DNA of 64,000 nucleotides from Cytophagaceae bacterium. Its GTDB lineage: Bacteria > Bacteroidota > Bacteroidia > Cytophagales > JAIYAX01. Positions 15,727 through 23,732 of this stretch are shown piece after piece. Made by a program: the position numbers and the translations under genes. The notes under the pieces were generated by a model. That model saw only the letters and a list, made by a program, of their open reading frames with translations. It was not told the DNA's origin and did not search any database. Positions within the stretch are counted from its first letter, which is position 1. Each line of letters begins with the position of its first letter. The stretch lies in assembly GCA_027488815.1 (NCBI GenBank), contig JAIYAX010000012.1:595379-659378 (forward strand), read 5' to 3'.

Positions 15727-17076
15727 ATGAACTCGGAGAAAAAAGTATTGGTACTAGGCGCCGGGCGTTCAGCCGGGGCACTAATTCATCATCTGTTAAC
15801 CCATTCCACGAAGACAGGTTTTCGACTTGTAGTTGCTGATGCTGATCTGAACGCAGTTACCCGCCGTCTTCAAGGATTCTCAAATGCAGAAGCCCGACAA
15901 CTAGATGCAGGAAATACTGAGCAGCTAAGGCAATTGGTTGCAGAGGCATACCTTGTTATCTCACTTTTGCCTCCTGCTCTTCATCCCGGTGTGGCCAGAC
16001 TTTGCATTCAGGAGCGAAAGCACTTTGTAACAGCTTCCTACAACTCTGATGAAGTGGCCTCTTTGCATCAGGAGGCAGAGTCCCTTGGACTTTCGTTTAT
16101 CATGGAATGCGGCTTAGATCCGGGTATCGATCATATGTCAGCGATGGAAGTGATCCACAGGATTAAGCATAAAGGGGGGAAACTGACCTCATTCAAATCA
16201 TTCACCGGAGGGCTGGTGGCGCCGGAGTCGGATAACAATCCCTGGCACTATAAAATCACCTGGAACCCCAGAAACGTAGTTTTGGCCGGGCAGGGTGTTG
16301 CAAAGTTCAAAAGAAACAACCTGCTAAAGTATGTGCCTTATCATAAGTTGTTTACCAGACTTGAAAAAGTTGTGGTGCCAGGCTATGGTGATTTTGAAGG
16401 ATATTTTAACAGGGATTCATTGCAATACAGGGAAGTATATGGACTTACGGATATACCTACCATCATAAGAGGAACGCTCAGAAGACCAGGCTTTTGCAGC
16501 AGTTGGAATGCCCTCATTCAAATGGGTCTTACAGATGACAGTTTTGAAATGGAGGAGCTGGAACAACTGACCTACCGGGACTTCATCAATATGTTTCTGG
16601 TTTACAAGCCCAATGACACCGTAGAGAAGAAAGTGGCTGATTACCTGGGATTAGATGAAAATAGTCAGGTCATGGAGAATCTATCCTGGCTTGGGTTATT
16701 TGAAAGTGCAAAGATAGGTTTGAAAAGAGGCACACCTGCGATGGTCATTCAGCATCTTCTTGAACAAAAACTGGTAATGAGCCCTTCTGATAAAGACATG
16801 ATCGTCATGCAACATCAGTTTGAATATCAAATAGAAAACAAAGTTAAATTGTTGTTTTCCAGCATGGTGATGAAAGGAGACAAGAATGGTGAAACGGCCA
16901 TGTCAAAAACAGTAGGATTACCCCTCGCTCTGGCTACTTTGTTGATTTTGGAAGGAAAACTCCGGAAGGCAGGAGTGATGATTCCCACCTTACCAGAAAT
17001 TTATGAACCCCTGCTGAGTGATTTGAAACAACACGGTGTTCAGTTTTTGGAAGAGGAGCAGGAAGGCTACTTATAA
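15727..17076 (+). CDS. Saccharopine dehydrogenase family oxidoreductase
   Basis: A 449-residue enzyme with an N-terminal Rossmann motif VLVLGAGRSAGALI (5-18) and the family block ECGLDPGIDHMSAM, then the saccharopine-dehydrogenase C-terminal region (SFTGGLVAPE, NPWHYKITWNPRNVV, LGLFES). It resembles the reductase half (LYS9/LKR-SDH type) that interconverts saccharopine and aminoadipate semialdehyde with glutamate. Whether it works in lysine degradation or another amino acid pathway is not shown by the sequence; the adjacent aspartate kinase hints at lysine metabolism. No signal peptide. Its end overlaps the convergent trmN6 stop by six bases. Confidence 0.85.
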   Translation: MNSEKKVLVLGAGRSAGALIHHLLTHSTKTGFRLVVADADLNAVTRRLQGFSNAEARQLDAGNTEQLRQLVAEAYLVISLLPPALHPGVARLCIQERKHFVTASYNSDEVASLHQEAESLGLSFIMECGLDPGIDHMSAMEVIHRIKHKGGKLTSFKSFTGGLVAPESDNNPWHYKITWNPRNVVLAGQGVAKFKRNNLLKYVPYHKLFTRLEKVVVPGYGDFEGYFNRDSLQYREVYGLTDIPTIIRGTLRRPGFCSSWNALIQMGLTDDSFEMEELEQLTYRDFINMFLVYKPNDTVEKKVADYLGLDENSQVMENLSWLGLFESAKIGLKRGTPAMVIQHLLEQKLVMSPSDKDMIVMQHQFEYQIENKVKLLFSSMVMKGDKNGETAMSKTVGLPLALATLLILEGKLRKAGVMIPTLPEIYEPLLSDLKQHGVQFLEEEQEGYL

Positions 17077-17793
17077 GCTTGCATAGAATGGCTCCAGAAG
17101 AGAAATAGCTTCCGGGCTATATTCTTTCTCTTTGTTGTAAATGATCAATTGGCAATCTTGCTCTTTATGCTGGTTAAAAGAAACAAGGTAGATGATCCGG
17201 AAGGCTTTTTCAAGTTCAAAATTGAGCATCAGTAAGCGCTGATTAATGGAAATCCCTGAGGTATTCAATACCTTTTCGAGAGACTCATGGCCGGAAGTAG
17301 AAGCCAACAACATCCCCTGACCATTGGGATGCATCAACCGGGCAATAGCTTGTGCCAACTCCAGTTTACTTAATGAAGTGCTGTGCTTGGCTTGATTTTT
17401 TTCCTCTTTTGAACTTTTTAGGTGTTCTTCAAAAAAGGGTGGATTACAAACCACGAGGTCGTATTGCTCGGCTGGTGTAAACTCCTGAACAGGCGTCTCA
17501 ATTAATCTGAGACGATCAGCAAATCTTGACTCAAGGAAGTTCCTTCTTGCATCTTCACAGGCTCCTGATGCTACTTCCAGCGCATCAATATGAGCATTGG
17601 GGAAGAGCTGAGCAGCCATGAGGCTCAAAATCCCGGTACCTGTACCAATATCAAGAATTCGTTGAGGTTCTCTGGCCCATCTGCTGAATAGGGCTCCAAA
17701 AAGGCAAGTGTCGGTACAAACTTTCATAGCAGAGTGTTCCTGCCGGATGAGAAATTGCTTAAAACTAAAATATGGATTCCTGGGTCTTGCCAT
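17071..17793 (-). CDS. trmN6: tRNA1(Val) (adenine37-N6)-methyltransferase
   Basis: A 240-residue class I SAM methyltransferase of the YfiC/TrmN6 type. The N-terminus FSFKQFLIRQEHSAMKV with TDTCLFGAL is family-specific, motif I is LDIGTGTGILSL, and the adenine-N6 catalytic motif is NPPF (in VVCNPPFFEEH). It would methylate A37 of tRNA1(Val). I chose the ATG at 17793; the frame extends upstream only through a TTG. It overlaps the end of rnhA by 29 bases and is last in the minus-strand run aroQ, aminotransferase, rnhA, trmN6. Confidence 0.87.
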   Translation of the reverse strand: MARPRNPYFSFKQFLIRQEHSAMKVCTDTCLFGALFSRWAREPQRILDIGTGTGILSLMAAQLFPNAHIDALEVASGACEDARRNFLESRFADRLRLIETPVQEFTPAEQYDLVVCNPPFFEEHLKSSKEEKNQAKHSTSLSKLELAQAIARLMHPNGQGMLLASTSGHESLEKVLNTSGISINQRLLMLNFELEKAFRIIYLVSFNQHKEQDCQLIIYNKEKEYSPEAISLLEPFYASL

Positions 17794-18253
17794 TGTTTTG
17801 CTCCAATTCAAACTCTTGGTCAATCAACAAGATAGGTTGCTGTGAAGCCGCAACGGCCAGCCGGTCACACTTTTCGTTTTCCGGGTGACCGGCATGGCCC
17901 CTGATCCAGTGAAAAGCAATGCGGTGTTTAGCGGCAACTCTAAGGTACCTTATCCAAAGGTCTTTGTTTTTTTTGCCCTTAAAATCTTTCATTTTCCAGC
18001 CATCAAGCCAGTTTTTATTGATGGCATCAACTACATAGCTGGAGTCTGAATACACTTCGACGACTTTCCCTGCATCCTTGATGGCTTCGAGGCCCACAAT
18101 AACAGCCATTAATTCCATTCGGTTATTTGTAGTCAGCCGGAAGCCTCCCGACAGGCACTTTTCATGTTGGAGATACCTAAGCAAAACACCATATCCACCG
18201 GGACCAGGGTTTCCGCTACAAGCACCATCCGTAAACAAATAAATGGCGCTCAA
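17765..18253 (-). CDS. rnhA: Ribonuclease HI
   Basis: Cleaves the RNA strand of RNA-DNA hybrids. The catalytic carboxylates are visible: Asp in FTDGACSGNPGPGG, Glu in NNRMELMAV, Asp in YSDSSYVVDAI and the C-terminal Asp in NEKCDRLA, with the His of WIRGHAGHPEN. At 162 residues it is a normal bacterial RNase HI, including the basic protrusion (DGWKMKDFKGKKNKDLW). Start is TTG at 18253: an in-frame TGA lies two codons upstream and the TTG overlaps the stop of the aminotransferase gene (TTGA), implying translational coupling. Confidence 0.95.
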   Translation of the reverse strand: MSAIYLFTDGACSGNPGPGGYGVLLRYLQHEKCLSGGFRLTTNNRMELMAVIVGLEAIKDAGKVVEVYSDSSYVVDAINKNWLDGWKMKDFKGKKNKDLWIRYLRVAAKHRIAFHWIRGHAGHPENEKCDRLAVAASQQPILLIDQEFELEQNNGKTQESIF

Positions 18254-19311
18254 CGGTCAATATCATGAAGAAGTTGCATCAATTCATCCAACTCCTCTGT
18301 GGTATGCGCAGGAAAGTTGGCAATACGGAAAGTGTCTTCTGCCCATCGCCCGTACCCTTTTCCTAATAGATAACCGGCTTTCTCGGCTTGCTTTCGAGCC
18401 GAAGAAACCTTATCGGCCGATGATTTGATTGCAATCACGGTATCAGAGCGTACCTCTGCATTTTGAATCAAAGGTTTGTAAAGGCTGGAATTCTCAAGAA
18501 ATGAATAAAACGTTGCAGCCCTTTTTTTGATCAAATCACTGTTGTCTTGTTGTGTACCCATTTGGCTTGTGACTTTGCCTAAAAGAAATATATTCAAGAC
18601 GTTAGGCGTATAAGGGGTTTGGTTTTGAATGGAAAAATCAAGCATTGGACTCAAACTGTTGTATCTATCCCTCTCATTGATCTCACGAGCCCTTTCAATA
18701 GCTTTAGGTGACAGGATCATGATGCCCAAGCCAGATGGCATTCCAAAACACTTTTGCACAGAGGCCAGCCATACATCCGCATCCGCATAGGGCAGGTTGA
18801 TCCCTGCCATTGATGAGGTCGCATCAACGGCGATAAGCGTACCCGGGGACTGTTGACGCAGATAAGTAAAAATGGAAGGGGCTACCTGTGTACCGTTTGA
18901 TGTTTCATTTTGTGTGATACAAACCACCTCAGTCATGAGTGGTAGGAGCAATTCGTCCACAGGCAGAGGTTCTTGAAGCTTGAAGATATATTCCTCACTG
19001 CCCCGCTTGATTTTATGGGCAAATTGAAACCACTTTTCACCAAAGGAGCCATTGAAAATATGCATGGAAAGACCCTTAACCAGCGACTTGGAAACGATCT
19101 CCCAGCACTCTGTTGCTGACGAAGTAAAAACGATTTCATAGCCTTTAGGCAATTTCAAGTATGTGGATACATTTTTCTTGGTTTCGGCCATCATTTGCAT
19201 AAATGTATCCGAACGATGATTCACTGAAAGGAGCCCTGTGTCTACAGCTTCAGCCATAAACGATTTGATATGGCTGTTGAGTTTTGAAGGGCCTGGGTAG
19301 AAAGATATCAT
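18250..19311 (-). CDS. Class V PLP aminotransferase, phosphoserine-aminotransferase-like
   Basis: A 353-residue fold-type I PLP enzyme. The N-terminus (FYPGPSKL, then LSVNHRS) is like SerC and alanine-glyoxylate aminotransferases; the PLP Lys is in SVQKCFGMPSGLG, preceded by VDATSSMAG with the PLP-binding Asp. The SerC-like opening and HRS motif make phosphoserine transaminase (serine synthesis) a fair guess, but related enzymes share these features, so I leave out a symbol. It starts at the ATG at 19311, seven bases after aroQ, and overlaps rnhA by four bases. Confidence 0.8.
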   Translation of the reverse strand: MISFYPGPSKLNSHIKSFMAEAVDTGLLSVNHRSDTFMQMMAETKKNVSTYLKLPKGYEIVFTSSATECWEIVSKSLVKGLSMHIFNGSFGEKWFQFAHKIKRGSEEYIFKLQEPLPVDELLLPLMTEVVCITQNETSNGTQVAPSIFTYLRQQSPGTLIAVDATSSMAGINLPYADADVWLASVQKCFGMPSGLGIMILSPKAIERAREINERDRYNSLSPMLDFSIQNQTPYTPNVLNIFLLGKVTSQMGTQQDNSDLIKKRAATFYSFLENSSLYKPLIQNAEVRSDTVIAIKSSADKVSSARKQAEKAGYLLGKGYGRWAEDTFRIANFPAHTTEELDELMQLLHDIDR

Positions 19312-19318
19312 AGCTAGT

Positions 19319-19786
19319 TTAGTGTGTTGGTTTGAGGTGGTTTAAAAAGTGAACAGCAGCCAACTCATAACCTGCTGCGCCAAATCCCGAAATGATCCCT
19401 AGGGCATATGGACTTATAAAACTATGTTGTCTGAATATTTCCCGACCAAGAATATTGGAAAGATGTACTTCGATGACCGGAGTATCAACGGCAGAAACAG
19501 CATCACCCAGTGCGATGGAGGTATGGGTATATCCGCCAGCATTCAGTATGATTCCATCACATTGATTGTTAAGACGATGCAGCTCATTGATCAGCTCACC
19601 CTCTACATTGCTTTGATAAAATGACCAGTCGATATCTGGGAAACGATTCGTCAATTGCTCTTCAATCTGATGCAAAGAGGTGGCCCCATAAATCTCCTTT
19701 TGCCTGACACCGGTCAGGTTAAGGTTAGGTCCATTTAGAACTGCAATTTTCAATCTCGATTTATTTGCCTTACAAATTAATATCAT
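19319..19786 (-). CDS. aroQ: Type II 3-dehydroquinate dehydratase
   Basis: Third step of the shikimate pathway, 3-dehydroquinate to 3-dehydroshikimate. Family motifs are all present: LNGPNLNLTGVR, the active-site lid with Arg/Tyr (REIYG), SNVEGELI, NAGGYTHTSIAL with the catalytic His neighbourhood, and EVHLSN. The length (155) is slightly over the usual 145-150. The ATG at 19786 adds eleven residues before the conserved start; an in-frame TTG at 19753 would give the very typical opening MKIAVLNGPNLNL and is a credible true start, since TTG starts are common in this window. It diverges from xerD. Confidence 0.93.
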   Translation of the reverse strand: MILICKANKSRLKIAVLNGPNLNLTGVRQKEIYGATSLHQIEEQLTNRFPDIDWSFYQSNVEGELINELHRLNNQCDGIILNAGGYTHTSIALGDAVSAVDTPVIEVHLSNILGREIFRQHSFISPYALGIISGFGAAGYELAAVHFLNHLKPTH

Positions 19787-19831
19787 TGCGCAAACATTAT
19801 ACTAGTCCTTAGAAAATTAGGTAGTTGGGGT

Positions 19832-20740
19832 ATGTCCTGGGAGAGTTACCAAAAGCAGTTCGATGCATACCTTAAGCTAGAGAGATCACTCTCGATGAAC
19901 AGCAGACTGGCCTACCTACAGGATGTTTCAAAACTGCAGTCATTTGCTGTAAATACCCTCCAAAAGCCTAGCCCATTACAAATAGATCGTGAAGATATCG
20001 GTGCTTTTTTAGGCCTTTTGTTTGAACTCGGGCTTTCTGAAGCAAGCCAATCCAGAATACTAAGTGGCCTCCGTTTGTTTTATAGTTGGATATGTCTTGA
20101 AGGGTATGCCCAGCAAAATCCGACCGAAGCTATTGAAGGCCCTAAGTTGAAGCGTAAAATGCCGGAAGTACTAAGCCTAGAAGAAATAGAAGCCATGCTT
20201 GGAACATTTGACTTGTCAAGCCCTGATGGCTATCGGAATCGGTGCATGTGCGAAATATTGTATAGCTCAGGTCTACGGGCTTCAGAGCTTACAAATTTGA
20301 AGAAATCCTCTTATTATAAAGACATTGGCTTTCTTAGAATAATTGGAAAAGGTAGTAAAGAACGTTTGGTGCCAATTGGAACGCAAGCCAGACATTATCT
20401 GGATATTTATTTAGGCGAGATATGGCCTTCACTCCAGAAGAATAAAGGATTTGAAGATCATTTATTTCTCAACAAAAGAGGAGCAGCCCTAAGCAGGGTC
20501 ATGCTGTTTATCATCATCAGAAGTGCTGCATCCCAAGCAGGAGTTAACAAAGTCATTAGTCCTCATACTTTTCGTCATAGTTTTGCAACACATTTGGTGG
20601 AGGGCGGGGCTGATTTGAGGGCTGTACAGGAAATGTTGGGGCATTCCTCTATTTTGACAACAGAAATCTATACCCACCTTTCAAAAGAGTACCTTAGTAG
20701 CGTCATTATGGAGTTTCACCCCAGAAGCAAAATTAAATAA
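19832..20740 (+). CDS. xerD: Tyrosine recombinase XerD
   Basis: A 302-residue site-specific recombinase for resolving chromosome dimers at dif. The N-terminal SAM-like core-binding domain (about 1-100) precedes the catalytic domain, which has Arg149 (SSGLRASEL), a Lys in the beta hairpin (GKGSKER), His245 and Arg248 (HTFRH), His271 (LGHSS) and the nucleophile Tyr280 (EIYTHLS). All six catalytic residues are therefore present. Size and lack of flanking repeats point to the housekeeping enzyme rather than an integrase. Symbol could also be xerC by single-recombinase naming. Confidence 0.9.
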   Translation: MSWESYQKQFDAYLKLERSLSMNSRLAYLQDVSKLQSFAVNTLQKPSPLQIDREDIGAFLGLLFELGLSEASQSRILSGLRLFYSWICLEGYAQQNPTEAIEGPKLKRKMPEVLSLEEIEAMLGTFDLSSPDGYRNRCMCEILYSSGLRASELTNLKKSSYYKDIGFLRIIGKGSKERLVPIGTQARHYLDIYLGEIWPSLQKNKGFEDHLFLNKRGAALSRVMLFIIIRSAASQAGVNKVISPHTFRHSFATHLVEGGADLRAVQEMLGHSSILTTEIYTHLSKEYLSSVIMEFHPRSKIK

Positions 20741-20767
20741 TTGAAAGATTTAAACTTTTTGGCACGA

Positions 20768-20784
20768 TGATAGTAATACTATCA
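20768..20784. promoter_or_regulatory. 17-base perfect palindrome, likely TetR operator
   Basis: TGATAGTA-A-TACTATCA is a perfect 8-1-8 inverted repeat, 19 bases before the TTG start of the TetR-family gene. Position and size suit a dimeric TetR repressor controlling its own operon. No second copy was seen in the intergenic regions I inspected. Confidence 0.65.
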
Positions 20785-20803
20785 AGACCTTAAACGATAG
20801 AAT

Positions 20804-21496
20804 TTGAGTCATCGCTTTGTCAAAGACCCATCTAGGTCCCAATTGGGATTGAAAATCGTCAACCATTCAGTGGATATGATGTTGATGATGGGATTGGAAC
20901 AGTTTACATTTAAAAAACTGGCAGTTGAGATTGACTCAGCAGAAGCGTCCATCTACCGCTATTTTGAAAACAAACATCAGTTACTTTTATACCTGGTGTC
21001 TGCTTATTGGGAAGGATTGCACCATGAGCTTGATGAAAAATTGAAATCTACAAAAGATCGTATGCAAGGGCTGGATTATGCACTGCAACTTATCTCAGGA
21101 GTATCAGGCAGGCCGGTGTTTATGGCCTCTTTGCACCCGGACAAGTTAAGGAGAATAGTGGTAGCAGAGTCATCCAAAGCTTATCATACTGTTCAGGTAG
21201 ACGAAAATAACCGGAAGGGTTTATTTCTGCCCTACAAGCGCTTTTGCTACGAATTGACAGAGTTGGTAAGGTCAGTCAATGCTGATTACAACTACCCAAG
21301 TGCCTTGGTAAGTACTTTAATTGAAACAGCATTAAATGAACGGTACTTTTCAGATCACTTACCATCACTTACAGAGCTTAAAAGCGGTTCAAATGTTGAC
21401 CAGGAGCTATATCTGTTCTTAAGGGATCTGTGTGCCCGAGTACTTCAAACCAAACTGGACAGTCGGAGGCACAGCAGCCAACAAATTTTACTATAG
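20804..21496 (+). CDS. TetR/AcrR-family transcriptional regulator
   Basis: A 230-residue regulator with an N-terminal helix-turn-helix: LKIVNHSVDMMLMMGLEQFT, then FKKLAVEIDSAEASIYRYFENKH, the classical TetR DNA-binding pattern with YRYF at the recognition helix end. The C-terminal two thirds is a helical ligand/dimerisation region without recognisable ligand motif. Start is TTG at 20804; an in-frame TAG lies two codons upstream and any downstream ATG would remove the HTH. It lies seven bases before the ABC transporter gene and just after a perfect palindrome, so it probably autoregulates the export operon. Confidence 0.87.
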   Translation: MSHRFVKDPSRSQLGLKIVNHSVDMMLMMGLEQFTFKKLAVEIDSAEASIYRYFENKHQLLLYLVSAYWEGLHHELDEKLKSTKDRMQGLDYALQLISGVSGRPVFMASLHPDKLRRIVVAESSKAYHTVQVDENNRKGLFLPYKRFCYELTELVRSVNADYNYPSALVSTLIETALNERYFSDHLPSLTELKSGSNVDQELYLFLRDLCARVLQTKLDSRRHSSQQILL

Positions 21497-21503
21497 GCCA
21501 TTA

Positions 21504-23729
21504 ATGAAAACGCAACAAATACCCAGAATTCATCAGCTTTTTCTTGAACAGTTGAAACTGGAGCATAATAAGAAAGAGATTTTAAATGAATTTAAAGAGT
21601 ATCATAATCCGGCTGAAGTAAGCATTTCAGAGTTTATTCAACTGCTCACAGAGACAGGGCAGTCCATAAGCCTGAACTATATTCTAAACAGGATACCCAA
21701 ATCTGATTTTGCCCGATTTTTAAATAAGGCAGAGTTTCCGTTCTTATTCTTTTTGAACAAAGGGGAAGAGCAGGTAACCATGTTTCATTACTTCAATGAA
21801 GCAAAAAAGGAAACAGGTGCATTTGAGTTAACTGATCTTGAAGATATCAAGGGTAAGTATTGGTCCAAAGATGATCTTCAGCTAAATGTTTCAAAGCTCT
21901 TTTCTCCTGAAAGCAATATTGGTCATGAAGAGGAACAGGTGTTGATTATAACCACCTATTTTGCTCAAACTACACTTGAGGAAGAATTCAAGTTAAGGCC
22001 ACACGTAGGAATCAAAGAGAAGATAACAGCATTAAGACGGCTTTTTGATATGCTGGCTCTGGAGCGGACGGAGATTGGACACCTTTATATATATGCCATC
22101 ATTACCGGGCTGATCAGTTTATCACTGCCTTTGGGTATTCAGTCAATCATGGGCTTTGTGACAAGTGGCCAGGTGACCACATCGGTTATCATCCTCATCA
22201 TTTTTATATTGATAGGTACTCTCATTGCAGGTGGGTTAAATGTGATCCAACTCAGCCTGGTGGAACAGATGCAGCGCCGCATTATGGCACGAACAGCTTT
22301 TACCTTTGCTTTTCGCATACCAAAGCTGGACCTTAAGTACCTAGATGGAAAGTACTACCCTCCGGAACTGATCAATCGATTTTTTGATGTCCCAACAGTA
22401 CAAAAAGGAATTGCCAAGTTATTGCTGGATTTTACGGCAGCCTTACTCCAAATTTTCTTTGGGCTTTTACTTCTGTCTTTTTACCATCCTTATTTCATCT
22501 TTCTCGGAGTAGTGCTCATTGCCATTTTGGTCTTGATCTTTGCTCTTACTGGGCCTCAAGGGCTTAAGAGTAGCCTTAGGGAGTCGGACTATAAATTCAA
22601 AATCGTTGCATGGTTTGAAGAGCTGGCCAGAAGCCTAAGCACATTCAAGGCTTCGGGGTATTCACGTTTAACAACAGACCGGACAGATGACTATTTGAGT
22701 GGGTATCTGTTTGCTAGAGAGCAGCATTTCAGGGTACTGATTACGCAGTATTTTTCTTTTGTCGCATTTAAAACCATCGTCACAGGAGGCTTACTTATTC
22801 TTGGAGCTGTTCTAGTGATCAATCAACAGATCAATATCGGGCAGTTTGTAGCCTCAGAAATCATTATCATCTTGATTATCTCCTCAGTTGAGAAAATCAT
22901 GGGCAATCTGGAAGTTGTTTATGATGTTCTTACAGGCATCACTAAAATAGCTAAGGTTACCGAACTACCCATTAAGATCGAAAAAGGGATCAATTTTAGT
23001 GATCGTTTTGAGCAAACAGGCATCAAAATAGAAGTCAAACAGTTGCAATTCAAACATTCAGGAAATCCTGATTTCGCACTTAAAGGCATCGATCTGAACA
23101 TTGAACATGGTGAAAGCCTGTGTATTACAGGAAATAACTCATCAGGCAAAAGCACACTTGCCAAGATCATTCTGGGTTATACCGACAATTTTGACGGAGT
23201 GATTTCATACGACTACATATCCCTAAGAGAGTACAACAAAAACGCACTTTTCAAGCGTACCGGTGACAACCTGATCAGGGAGAACATCTTTGAAGGATCT
23301 TTGCTGGAGAATATTACCATGGGTGACGAGTTTATCCCGGTTCAACAAGTCTTTGATGCTGTTTCTGCTGTTGGTCTGAAAGATTATATAGACCAATTGA
23401 AAGAAGGAATAAACACAAAAATCATTGGAGGAAGGCTTTGGCTAAGTGATACCATTTGCGATAAATTAATTCTAGCAAGAGCCATTGTTAAACAGCCTGA
23501 ACTACTTGTAATTGATGACAGTAAGCTCTCATTTAATATGAATGAACGCATTCATATCATCAGGAAACTTAGCGAGCAGAAGGACAAATGGACATTTATC
23601 TTGCTTTCAAAAGAGACAAGAGTAATAAATCTTTTTAACAGAGTGGTGTTACTAGACTCTGGTCAAATCAGCTACGATGGACATCCCAGGAACATGAATT
23701 TTCAGGACGAAGCCTTCAATCACTTTTAA
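21504..23729 (+). CDS. ABC exporter (fused TM and NBD) with degenerate ATPase motifs
   Basis: A 741-residue half-transporter. Residues about 1-190 form a soluble N-terminal region that I do not recognise; six membrane segments follow (about 200-460); then a nucleotide-binding domain (about 500-741). Walker A is intact (GNNSSGKST, about 543-551) but the signature LSGGQ is LSDTI (647-651), the catalytic Glu after Walker B is Asp (LLVIDDS), the D-loop is altered (LSFN for SALD) and the switch His is replaced (LLSKET). The operon with HlyD- and TolC-type partners indicates type I-like export of an unknown substrate. The ATG at 21504 follows the tetR stop by seven bases; a longer in-frame start would overlap tetR. 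Confidence 0.85.
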   Translation: MKTQQIPRIHQLFLEQLKLEHNKKEILNEFKEYHNPAEVSISEFIQLLTETGQSISLNYILNRIPKSDFARFLNKAEFPFLFFLNKGEEQVTMFHYFNEAKKETGAFELTDLEDIKGKYWSKDDLQLNVSKLFSPESNIGHEEEQVLIITTYFAQTTLEEEFKLRPHVGIKEKITALRRLFDMLALERTEIGHLYIYAIITGLISLSLPLGIQSIMGFVTSGQVTTSVIILIIFILIGTLIAGGLNVIQLSLVEQMQRRIMARTAFTFAFRIPKLDLKYLDGKYYPPELINRFFDVPTVQKGIAKLLLDFTAALLQIFFGLLLLSFYHPYFIFLGVVLIAILVLIFALTGPQGLKSSLRESDYKFKIVAWFEELARSLSTFKASGYSRLTTDRTDDYLSGYLFAREQHFRVLITQYFSFVAFKTIVTGGLLILGAVLVINQQINIGQFVASEIIIILIISSVEKIMGNLEVVYDVLTGITKIAKVTELPIKIEKGINFSDRFEQTGIKIEVKQLQFKHSGNPDFALKGIDLNIEHGESLCITGNNSSGKSTLAKIILGYTDNFDGVISYDYISLREYNKNALFKRTGDNLIRENIFEGSLLENITMGDEFIPVQQVFDAVSAVGLKDYIDQLKEGINTKIIGGRLWLSDTICDKLILARAIVKQPELLVIDDSKLSFNMNERIHIIRKLSEQKDKWTFILLSKETRVINLFNRVVLLDSGQISYDGHPRNMNFQDEAFNHF

Positions 23730-23732
23730 GCT

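Noticed and set aside
19832-20740. xerD as an integrase marking a mobile element
   Set aside because: No flanking direct repeats, tRNA or phage genes are visible, and length and motifs fit housekeeping XerC/D.
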